Positions 24,601 through 36,600 of a DNA stretch of 64,000 nucleotides are shown in pieces. The DNA comes from Melanocharis versteri. Taxonomy: Eukaryota; Chordata; Aves; Passeriformes; Melanocharitidae. The stretch spans positions 1,287,256-1,351,255 of the forward strand of contig VZTG01009275.1 in the NCBI GenBank assembly GCA_013397845.1. Reading direction: 5' to 3'. The first letter of the stretch is position 1. The number at the start of each line of letters is the position of its first letter. A program made the translations under genes and the position numbers. The notes under the pieces are model-generated. The model was not told the DNA's origin. It saw nothing but the letters and a program-made list of their open reading frames with translations, and did not search any database.

Positions 24601-27600
24601 GGTGTTGGGGCTGAGGAAAGGCACAAGCCCATCACAGTAAGCTTGGAGCAGGCTCTTTTTGTTGGTTAAAAGTGTTGATGAGTTGGAGCAAAAGGTATGG
24701 AGAGAAACAGAAGTCAGGACTTTCCTAAATTTAGAAAAGCACTGAAGACAATCATGAGGGAGGCTTTAATTGTAAACTCCTCTGTGTTCTGTATGTACCT
24801 ATGCCAGAGTGGTGAGTACCCATAAGTGATAATCCTGCAGTTTAATCTACAAGTGGATGTTTGCAGTGCACAAGGTGGATTTCTTGGGGAAAGGGAAGAG
24901 TGTTGGTTGACATCATCTCACTTTTTCCTTCTTGATGGACTTCCCTATGTAGATTCTTTTATTTTGGTTACTTGTGGCTGGATGCAGCTCCCTCTAGAGC
25001 CCACCAGTGCTATTTTCAAGGAAGCTGGAAGGGCATATCCTGGGGGAAATAAACCTCTGCTCAAGTCTAGGTTTGTTGCCTATGTAATGGCTCTGGTGTT
25101 AATAAAGAGCCAAACCTGAACTTCCGTGTACCACTGTGCACTTTGATGTTCTTTGAAAGGCAGGTGGGTTTTCATGCTTGTAGTAACTTTATGTAGACTG
25201 TCTTCCAAGCCAATAATTGCCTGCAAAGAGGATGGCTTTTGTGGTATCATAGAGGTACAAAAGCAATCACTACGTGTAAAAGAATTTACTTGTTAACTAA
25301 TATCCTGCCTATTGACATGGGTTTAAACTTAATCAAATTGTTGTAGGAAACTGCGTTACATTAGGAAATGATCCTGGTGGATCAGAGTGTTTAAATATAC
25401 TTTATTATACAGGTGCAGAGTTTGGGGCTCAGCCTCAGATGGTTGTGGGTAACTCAAACTCAAAGTAAACATGCATCCAATTGCAGATAGTGGATGCATT
25501 TTTCAGGTGATGTACTATAACTAAGAAGTTGAGGGGGTTTTGTTGTTTTCTCAGTTCCAGAAAGTGACAAGAGCTTTGTGTCTGTTCAGCATACACTCTC
25601 TGTCCACAAACCTTATGTTCGAGGTGTGTTGGTTTCCTAAGACCCAGAAAATTAGGAGCTCGCTGGCTTCTGTGTTTCCACAGTCCAGCTGCATGAAATA
25701 CAAAAGATGCAGTTAGTATCAAAGGTGGAAAGAGAATGGATGGTAGCATTTGCACTTTTAGGAGACCTGGTTACTGAGTAATACTGAAGAGTTACAGTGA
25801 GATTGCAGAGGAGATTTGCCTGTCATTTAGGCGAAAGCCCCACTGATTTCTCTGGGAACTTTGCTTCATTTCAGAAGGCTGCAGATTTTACCCATTGTTT
25901 TTATCCTGGCAGTTTCCCGGGAGCACAGTGTGTGTGTCAGAGCAAAATGACATTTGTGTGTGCAGTCTGAGAGGCTTGGCCTGCCCAGCCAGCAAGGGTC
26001 CCTGTCCCCAGCACGTTGTGCAGACCCTGTGGCACCCAACTTCCTTGAATTAGATTTACTGGACTCACTAAACGGTGATGTTAAAGAAAAATTCTCCTGG
26101 GTGCTTTGCTGGGAACAGCCAGTGCTGGATGCTTTGTTATCTCCTCTTCTGCTGATTTTGAAGCTGCAGATTGCCTGGCTGGGCATTTTGTTGTGTTGGG
26201 GCAGTTTTGGTGGTGGGAGGACAGTAGAGGTCCCTTGCCTACGAGTTGTTTGCCAATAAATCAGGGAGGAATGGGGAGGAGTGTGCGAGGAGTGGTGCCT
26301 GAGGTTCGGAGGCTTTATTGGCTGATTCCAGCATTCTAACTAACCCTGTGAACTAGGTTATTCTCAGCAGGGTGAGGTGTGGCCTGAGGGCTGCTGTGGG
26401 AAGGAAGGATGAGATCCTGAGGAGTGCTGTCCCCCAGCCCCCTACGCAGGGGATTGCAGACTGCCGATGTTGCGGGTCAGTGGCTGAGCCTTTTGCCAGC
26501 TGCCTGCTCTATCCGAACGCGAGGACTCTTTGCCGGTCTCCTCGGCTTATCCCGAGCAGGGGGAAGCTCCGAAAGAAAACGTCGGTGACTCCCCTGCCCG
26601 CCTCCCAGGCTCTCTGGCGGCAGCTTCCTTTTTGAGAGGGTGGCACAAAGTCTGGCATAGTCTGAGTGTTATATAACCTGGAGTAATGACTTGCTTTACT
26701 TCTTTAAAAGGAGGTGATGACGCCAGAGCTCTGCTTCCTTCAGAGCCGCCAATTGGGCGCAGGGACTGGCAGATCTCGTGAAATGATGTGGTGTTATAAC
26801 CAGCTACGCTTTTTTCCTCTCTTTTCTCCCTCCTTCCCTTTGATCTATTGCGTATGATGGAATACAAAATAGAAATCTTTCTATGCAGTTCAGGAGCAGC
26901 CCACGTCCATGGCTCTGCATTTTCTGTATATATGGATGTGGAGTTTTTCAAATGTTTTTTTGCCTCTCTTTTATCTCTTCTCTTAAAGCTGTCACAAATG
27001 TGAGAGTAGCATGAAGGTGTGGGGAGCAGGGTCAGTGAGTGAGCAGTTACTAACTAAACAGAGAATTGCTCCAAGTTATCTTCCTGCTTTTCTGATAAGC
27101 TTTGCAGGATATAGAGGTTGTGCTTTATTGGTCAAAAACTTGCTTTTTTCTTTTCATAAAGCAGCCAGAGAATCTCTAACAAAGGACAGTCTCACTTGCC
27201 CCTCTGTCCTGTTTGGTGCCTTTTTCCCCATGTACATTTCCAACTGTCAGCTTTGTACCACACCTGGTCATTAATAATAGATACTGTATTCCTTCATCTG
27301 CAGCTTCTGAAACGGTGATGAAATCACATGGAAACTAATTAGCAAATTTGTAATGTGGTATTTTTCCTCTTGAACAGGTAAGGAGTGGCAAAGTCACTTT
27401 GCCAAGTTCACCTGATGAGTGTGAAGAAGCCAAAATGAAAATCCTCTGGTTTACATTTTAGGCAGCACCCCTTTTATGTTCAAATGTGCTAGGTGAAACA
27501 CTTCTTTGATTTTCATCTGTGTTCAAAACCATGCAAGGGGTCCTTAATTTCATCTTTCCCTAATTTATGTGTTATTGTGCTGGTTTTAATGACTGGTTAA

Positions 27601-30600
27601 ATAAAATGTGTGTGTAGCTATATGTTGTACAAGTGTAGTGTTAAATAATAAAAGTGTGGAAGGAGGTGAGGACCTGTTTTAATTAAATTAGAAGTATTCT
27701 TCAGATTTTGAAACACAATATCACATCACAGTTATTTCCTTTTTTAATCTTTTTAACTTCTTTGGCTTTAAAGAAATTGTGACACTGAACTTTCAGGAGT
27801 GTCTTGTTCATTGTTTGGATCAAAGTATTTTTTTATTAACAGTATTTTGTACTGCAGATGTTTAAAATGTCTTGTTCACATTTTCTTCAACATGCAGTTC
27901 GCTGACTCAGCCTCAAAAAAATTCTAAGTAGGAGTCAGAAGACTTTATTTCCACTTGCAAATATGCAAATAGGAACGAGACAGGAGAAAGCTACAAGATA
28001 AAATCTTTTTGTGCTAGGTGAACAGAAACTTCTAGTTTAAATCTCTGTCAAAACAAATTTTGCAATTAAAACATCTGCAGGTAATCTTCATCTGTGTAAA
28101 GTATTTAAATACTAGAACTGTTAGAAGCAATTTAAGAGTGGTACTTTTGTGTACTCAGCTTGTGATTTATGTCGAATTTGAACATAGCTGAAAACGAATG
28201 GAATGAAATTAAAGTTGTACCAAAAAACTCTTCAGTGGTGCACAAATACGTTGTCATCTACAGCAGCAGAAAAATTCAGCAAGTTATAGAGATGAGGAAT
28301 CAGTTTCTTGAATATGACTGGGATTGTTACTCAATGGATTTAATTTTGATTAAAATGATGATGAGTATCTATGGTATAAATTCTTCGACTTTAAATCATT
28401 ACATCTTGTCTAGTAACAGCTTGTTTTCTTTGGTACATTTAAACAACTTTTGAAAGCCTTGGAATCTCAAGCAGTGTGTTTTGCCACAGTGCCAATCTGA
28501 AAAGCATTTGCAAGAAGCACTGCGTTGTGTCACTTCCTGTATTTTGTACAGTTAGATTTTTGTTATTATGTACAACTTCCCAACCCCCCCACTTATAATT
28601 TAGATGAGTTTGGGAAAAAAAAATACACCAGGATTTATATGAATAAAAATAAAACGAGAAAAAACAGATTTATCCAATGTTATGCCTTATGGTTCAGTCT
28701 AAAACTCACTGAAGTCAATGGAAAAACTCCTCTGGTTTTCCATGGGTGGTTTAGATCTTATCAAAAAGAATTTTTATTTGCAGTGCAGTGTTTGTTTAAA
28801 AAGCAAATTATTCTCAAAGCCCAGCAATACTCAGTTGCCAACACAGAGTGTTGTGGAGTCCAAGTGTGATTCTGTCTGAGCTGTTTTAGGTGGATAAACA
28901 ACACCTTATACCATGTCCAACTCAAACTTGGTATTCTTGTGTGTTTTCTGTGTTGCTGAAACAACATAGAAACTAGGACAGGGAAAGTGGCCTTAATGAT
29001 ATGTGTATGTGCTACTAGCAGGTGCTAATCAAGAGTGAAATGTGGCTGTCAAGCCTAGTTCACGTTCAGTAACTTGCAGGCAATCTGGGTCAGTAGGCAG
29101 CTTCCCTGTACAGTGGAGGTCAGTGGGGTGTGCAGAAGGAGCTGGTGGATGTGGGGCATGGCTGGGAGAAAGCTGTGGGGTGGGGAAGGGGCTGCACAGC
29201 CAGCGTGGAGCAGTTGAGGGTGGGCAGGGAAGGTCTCCTCGGCTTTACGGGGTGGAGATGAGGATGAACAGCCTGGAGAGAAGGGAACTTAGGGCAGGGT
29301 GGCACGTCATAGATCCAGTGCTTCCCTCTGATGCTGTCCTTGGTGGGCTTGAATCAGGTCAGTGTTGGGGAGTCACGGAGCTGCTCAGCCTGCAGAGCAG
29401 GGGTTGAGAGGTTCAAAGTAGACAACAGGCATGGGGATGGGGAAGGAGCTACTCCATCTTGAAGGGAATGCATGTTTGGGGATGTTTTTTTGAAATCTAT
29501 TTAGTTAAACTGACTTCCGTTTGATAATGTTCTTTGCTATACAGAGGAACTAGTGTCCTGTAACACTTTACAGTCAAGTTTCTTGTCTGTATAGACAGTT
29601 TTAGTTATGAGTTTTAATGCTTGTGAATTTGCAGTGTTCAGGGATGCTGATATTGCTGCTGAAAAGACTTGTCAGTCAAATAAAAAACATGTTCTGAAGG
29701 ACCTTTATCTTGATATTCCATGAAAATACAAACATTATAATGTTTGGGTTTTTTAAACAGGTAATCTCCTAAGTTGTTAGCAAGGGAACCTCTCAGGTGA
29801 CAGAAGTTTTTTGAGAAGCCTCTTGTGATGTATAGCACAGCTTGTACAGTTCCAAAGAGCTTGTGGTTTGAGATGAGGAAGGTGAGGTGTGACAGCTGCG
29901 TAAGACTTCAGACCCTGTAGGTGAGGGAGAACATTGTTCCTTACTGGTAAGACTGGCCTCATGGAAAAGCTATTCAGTAAATGGACTTATCTGTAACAAG
30001 ATTACCTTCCATGAGGAGATCATTTTATAAACTGACTGTTTTGGGCAGATCTAATTCTTGGCTGTGTGAATATGTATTTATCCTGGCTGACAGTGGTGTC
30101 CTCACCAGCAGGCTGTTGTGAGTAGAAAAGAGCTAGAAAAATTCCTTTTCCATTTTGCGCACTAAGGTGAAGAAGGAAATTCCCTTTTTATTGCTGCGTG
30201 CAGAAGGACAGGTATAGGTTGCCTGCTTCTCCCAGTGTATTGAACTTCCATTTTTTCTCATGCTTGACTGCTGTAATATGGGTGTGTTGTGGTTTAACCC
30301 CAGCTGGCAGCTCAACCCCACACAGCCACTCAGTATCCCCCAGTGGGATGGAGGAGAGAATTGGAAGGGTAAAAGTGACAAAACTCGTGGGTTGAGATAA
30401 AGATAGTTTAACAGCAAAGCAGAACAAGGAATTCATCAACTCCTTCCCATGGGCAGGAAGGTGGTCAGCCATCCCCAGGAAAGCACGGCTCCATCACAGT
30501 AACAGTGACTTGGAAAGAGGAACAACATCGCTCTGGATATCCCCCCTCTCCTCCTCCTTTCCCCAGCTCTGTATGCTGAGCATGGCACCATATGGTCTGG

Positions 30601-33600
30601 GATATGTCCTGGGTCAGGTGGGGTCGGCAGTCCCAGCTGTGTCCCCTCCTAACTCCTTGTGCTCCCCCAGCTTCCTCACTGGTGGGGCGATGTCAGAAGC
30701 AGAAAAGGCCTTGACTCTGTGTTAGCCCTGCTCACCAATAACAAAAACATCTCTATTGTCAACGCTATTTCCAACACAAATCCAAAGCATAGCCCCATAC
30801 TAGCTGCTCTGAAGAAAATTAACTCTCTCCCAGCCAAAACCAGCACTGTGTGCTTTGCAAATACCCAGTTGTATTTACCCAGTACTTGTTTTTAAATCTT
30901 GCTTTCCAGTTTCATAAATCTGTTTGGTCAGATGCTGAGGTCATGTTTGCTTATTTATTCCAACCCTACAAAGTCCTTATAAGGCATGTTGCAAGATCCT
31001 TGGCTATGCACTTCTTTAATATATTTGTCCTTCTTTTCCCCCTTGATAAATATTGTGTACCAGCCAGGCTGTTTGAATCTGTGGCATAGGTGAAAGGCTG
31101 TTTTGCTACTGAGTGTCTTAATTGTAATACAGTTCATATTTTCTTTGGTAAAATTTATACAGCTCTAATTATGAAAAAGCATCTTGGGTTTGTTTCAAAG
31201 TTGTGATGTACCCTGAAGCACTGAGGGTGTTTTGATGGCAGCAAGCATTCACAGTGCCCTGCTACCCTCTCAGATGAAAAGTCAAATAAAAATGGCTGGA
31301 GTCACACAAAGGGGAACTGGGCTCTACCCTGGCTGTGCTTGCAGACCTTTAGATCAGCCTTTGCTGTTGTGAGTGCAGCTCATTGTCCTGGAGTCCTGCA
31401 GGTCTGTGCCAGGGCTGTTTGGACATAGCCTGCTTTGGGTTTCGTGTGCACGTCCTGGCTTTCCCAGTGCTCCCTCACCAGTTGTTTCAGTAAACAGCTG
31501 ACTTTGTTACATGGACAAATGCTCACTACCAGCGAGCTAATTTCATTACATGTCTCTCAGCCCGGGTTTGCTGTTTATTACTGGCATTAGATATGCCTGT
31601 GAAGGGAATTGGACATGGGTAAAGTCTCTGTAACACTGAAAAGGTTAGGCAGGATGGATAGCCTTTAGAGGTTCAACCACAGCTTTAAAGGACTTGTTCT
31701 GTACTTATTTGTTCTCTCCTGTGCCTGTCCTGGTGCAGATGAATGACTGGGACAAAGGTTCACTTAAAGTGATTTCCCACTCCACAAATTCTGAGAAGTT
31801 CTTTCCTAAAGACTGAGAAACTTGCAGTGGTCTACAAGCTGCTGATTTAACCGAGTGAACAGGATGCTCTTTCACCTGTTCTTGTGCAAACAGGTTACCA
31901 GCTCCATCAAATTGCTCAAGTTTCAGACTCAGTTGTCCAGGTTTCTTGCAAATTAGCAGGCATCATGCAAATAGCTGGTAAAATCACAATTGTTTTCAAA
32001 GCCAGAAAGGCTGTACTCCTTTTTGCATCTCATTCCCACCCCGTTTTCCTTACGTGCTCTGAAACTCGGAAGCAGAGTTAGGGTCCTGCGTGGCCCCTGC
32101 TCTGAACGTCCTGTTGTCTGTTGGGATTCCCCTTGCGCGGGGCCCCACCGGAGCCTGAACGGTTATGTAAGGATTTTTATTTTATTCTCAGTCTTGGTCT
32201 CTGCCACTAGTTGAACTGGATCACAGGCTGAGTGAATGGGATCTGATCCCTACAGCGTGCAGCTCTGCTCCAGAGGAGAGAGACCTCCCCCGTACACACC
32301 CACTCAGCGTCCCTGCTCCTCTTCTCTCTTCCAAAACTCTTTTCCCAGGCATAACTGAGGTTGCTCCGCTGATCAGGAGCGCGGACGGAAGCCAAACCGT
32401 CCCGGCAGCACAGCTCCAGGCATCAGTCCCCAGTGGAGCAGCAGCTACCTCGGGCAGGGCTGTGTTGTTTGACTCTCCAAGCAGGGGAGGAGATAGTGAC
32501 AATTTTTATTTAGGCTGAACGCGAGGCATATTTAACTAGTTACATAACAGTGACCCTGGTCTGTCTCGGCTGGGTGCAGGGAGGATATATACGTACTGCT
32601 TCTCGTCACACCAGCTGGGTGGATTCAAGCACTAGGAGCTATTTACCAAAGTTATTTTCAGAAACTTTAAGTGCAGGTTTCCCTGCCTGTACCCTGGGCT
32701 GCTTTATTGGGAGTCTTTTCCCGCCCGCAAACTGAACAGCCAGTGAGAGTGGATTTAGTGCTCACTGGGCTGTGGGCAGAGATAAGGAGTTGTCGGGAGT
32801 GACTGGAAACTTTTGTCGTGAAGACCCTGAGACAAGAATAGCAGAAGAGCTGGGAGTGTGCAGCCACGTTGAACAAGTGTGCAGGCAGAGGGTTCGCCTC
32901 GGTGCACTGAGCAGCATGCTACTCTTGGATGAGTCTCAGCAGTTTCCAGGTAGGACACAGGTGGGGGGTTGTGAGTTGATTTTTCTTTCTTTTTCTCCCT
33001 TGTTTTCTTTTCCCTCTTGCTTTCCTGTTACAGGCCGTTCATTTGCCCACCCCTGTGCTGGAGTACCCCACTCAGTGGCTAGTAAAAGGCATCAGGAGCC
33101 CAGGCTCTTCTGTGAGTCTCAGGTTTTCATGTGCTCCCTACCAGGCAGGGATGGAAGAGGTTGAGATTTCGGAGTCTTGCAGTGCCTGTTGGCCTGATGG
33201 AGGGGACATGAGAAGGAATCTCACTCTTCCTTTGTGCCTATAATTCTGAAGTCTTTGGTGATGCGACATTCTGGGTCTGGCTGTTATTGTTTCCTCTGCT
33301 GTTATGTTGTAATGCTGCGAAAGTTATCTTTTCCAGGAGAGGAGGCAGCTGTTAATAGCAGTATCGTTTTATATCCACTGTCCTCTCCCCCACCCCTATC
33401 AACTTTGTGTGTGTATACTTTCCCTGCAACATCCTACTTGATAAGAGTTTCGAGAGCTTCTTTTGTCAGTGAAAATATTTGGTGACTTGCTGACCGGGCA
33501 ACAATCTGGGCACCAGGCAGAGCTGTTGGTGCTTGCTCCAGATCCCCTAATTAGTGCCTAAGAGACTAAAAGCTACTTGGCCCTTTTCCCCCCTATCAAA

Positions 33601-36600
33601 TGGAAGATGCTGGTGAAATCCTAACAGGAGCTTACAGTTTGGGGATAGCTGCCACTTCATTTGTTTGCTGGTGGGAGGATGTTGTGTGTTGGAGAAAAAA
33701 CTTTGTTCAGATTTGAAGAACTTTCTAAATTTGTAATTTAACTTCTTACTTTGAGGTCAGATACTTTGGGATGCCAAGCTTCTTGTACCTTGTTCATGTG
33801 GCAAATACCTCCAAAGTCATGCTATGAACCTAATAGACTGATCATAAATGGTCCCCAGGGGTTCCAGCTCTGGATTCCTGTTTTATTACAGAAGTGCAGT
33901 GTGGCTGTCATGAGGAGTTTTTACAGAAATAAGCCGTGCAATATTTGTCACCCATTAGTGGGAAGGGGAGGCTCCAGGAAAAAAATCCATCTTATTTCTC
34001 TGGTTGTGGTGGCAGGACAAAGAAGCTAATTCTGGGAGAGTGTGAACTGAGAAAAAAGGAATTACAATAGAAAATGAGTTTGGATAAATGAGGAATCTGG
34101 GTGATGATACAAGTGGCTTATGTAACTTAGTCTAGATAATAGGTATAAAAAGAGAAGACAGGGAGGGAAACATGCTTTTGGAAATGAGACTGTAGGTCAT
34201 GGATGGAGGGAGAATACAAGGTTAGAGGCCTTTCAAAAATTTGGGGTGGAAAGGTATTTGTACAAAAGCAAGATAGCAAAAGTGCAAATTAACTCCTCCT
34301 TGTACTCACCAAGTTGTAAAGTCTGGGGCAAGGTTTGTCACAGTCTCTACCAAAGTCGCTACTAGTAGAAAATTATCTTTCTTTGAGGAAGCTTTTTTAA
34401 CTGATCTAATGAGGTTGTGTTCTGGCTGGTGGATCCAGGAGAGTCTCCATCACACTTCTGCACAACCCTCCTGTCCCAAGAGAGATGGTAAACTGCACAA
34501 GGTCACTGAGTGAATCTGGGCAGAACTTACACATCATGTTCTTCCCTTTTGTGCTTCAACCACTGAGCAGTGTTTATTTTCCTCTCTGTTTTTTGTGGCT
34601 TTTTTCAGGAACTCTAGGTTCCTGAACACTTCCTTGGGGGCTTCAGAGTAGCAAGCACCTGTATATGCAGTGCTGTGATTATTTTTTTAAATGTTTCTGG
34701 AAAGTTAGGGTAGATTTCAATTATTTTTATGGTAGCACCCACTAGCTAGTAAATCAAGGTTTGTTGCAGCACACTACTTACCCCCCTTTTGTCCTGCAAG
34801 AAAAATGTCTTTTATGTAAAGATCCGTTTCCTCCTGATATGCACATACATTTCTTTTTTGACCATAGAGGTAATTGTCATTTTAGCAACCTTATGAAGGA
34901 ACAGGTGCCTGTTACTTTTCCAGTCTGTAATGTGCTTAGCTTTTGGGGTGCTGTGTATTTTGGGTGGTGGGGTCCTTGTGACATTGTGATTTCAATTTGT
35001 GTGAGTCTAATTGCCACAAACAACTTCGCAGCCTTTTGTCAAACTCCTTTAGCAGCACCAATACTTTGGAAAGGAAAACTAGAAACAGATTGTTCTTTCA
35101 GCAATGGTGTTTCATCCTGGTCTTATTAACTTTCTCCAGTGCTCTCGGTCACTTTTCTGGCTGCAGTTGATGGGAGACGTGCCAGTGGAATGTGGTGGCA
35201 CACAGGCTCAAACTCAACAATTTGAATTTTTCTCCCAAGTGATGCCTCCCTCATTAAACAGAGTCCTTAAAAATTCTTCTGGAATTACTTTCAAGACTGA
35301 GGCAGAAAAAGGGAATGTAGCTGAAGTTCTGTGCTTCGTTAGTTCTAAAAAAAAAATCCAGAACTGTGTTTTGGTTTTTTTTCAAGTAGGAAATTATATT
35401 TAAGGAGAAGAAAGAAAATTGTTTGTTAGAGCATAGGACAGGGAGACAACAACTTGAGTTACTCAGCACTGATGCCTACCTGATTGCTTTTAGTTTCCTC
35501 CTCTGCAAGGTGGTCAGGAGGGTGTTTCACAGGTTACTGTGAGGAGCTCGTCATGCCCGTGAACTCCTTTGACACTGACTAGAGTACAAATGACACTGTT
35601 ACAATTTTGAAGTCACTCCTCTCTTGTACCACTGCCATCAGGAGCAACGACAAAGGAGGACTCAGATGCCGAAGGATGCTTTATGCTGGGATTATTTCCC
35701 ATGCTGCTCTTTTAAATTAGGAGTGAGTGTCACCTGTCTTCTCTCTGTCCTTGTTAACAGGTCCTGAGCAAAGCTATGGTGAGAGCTTGAGGCAGAGATT
35801 AAAGTTCAGCTAGTGCTTGTTGTTTGTTTGCCATTTTGGTGGCCTTGGAAGTGTGTGGCAGCAATAATCCCTTCTTTATTATTTCTCATTGCTCTGAGGG
35901 TATGCTGGTATAAAGCTACAACTCCCGGCTACCTAGTGTAAATTAATGCTTATGTAATCATTGCATAATGCAGAATGCTTGCTCCCCTACTCGTCCTCTT
36001 TTCTTAGTCCCTGAAATTTATCCCTAGAAGAGTCATGGTAGCAGCCAGCTGGATTCGCTGTGCTCGGAACGTGTCAAGCCCCCATATGCATCTATTTTCT
36101 GAAGCTGGAAAGGGGAAATTTATCTTTGTTACCTAAATCAGTATTTAGCCACCTCAGTAAACTAGATCATATTTCTCTTTTTTTAAAAAGCGTTGAACTG
36201 TTGTGAAAATAAATAAGGTTAAATCCGGTTACTTGTGATTTAGATCCCCATGGTAATTTTTGTAATCTGGCTGACAAAACTCTATTCTGGGTTACTAGTT
36301 AACTGGGATAACCAGAAAGGGGAGGTTTCAGTTCCCTCCTGCGCACAGCTTGTTGAAAACTTCCCAGCACTCAGCCTGAAACACTTCCTGACTCCAGAGC
36401 AGTAGCTTTATGTAACTCATTGCTCCCGCACACCCCTGGCTAAAGGACAAATGTGACTGATCCCCGTTTCCCTTGCTACCTTAGTGGGTACCTTTCCTGG
36501 CTTTGTTTCCCCAACTTCACTAATGCCCACAATGTCTGTGCAAGAGAGGGGGCACGGCAGGAGGGAAGAGTTTGCTTTTTAAGTTTGAGGACTTCCATAG

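Noticed and set aside
29042..29410. GC-rich stretch faintly resembling CR1 (gagctgctcagcctg...)
   Set aside because: The similarity is limited to one short phrase. There is no CR1 3' end and no reverse-transcriptase text.
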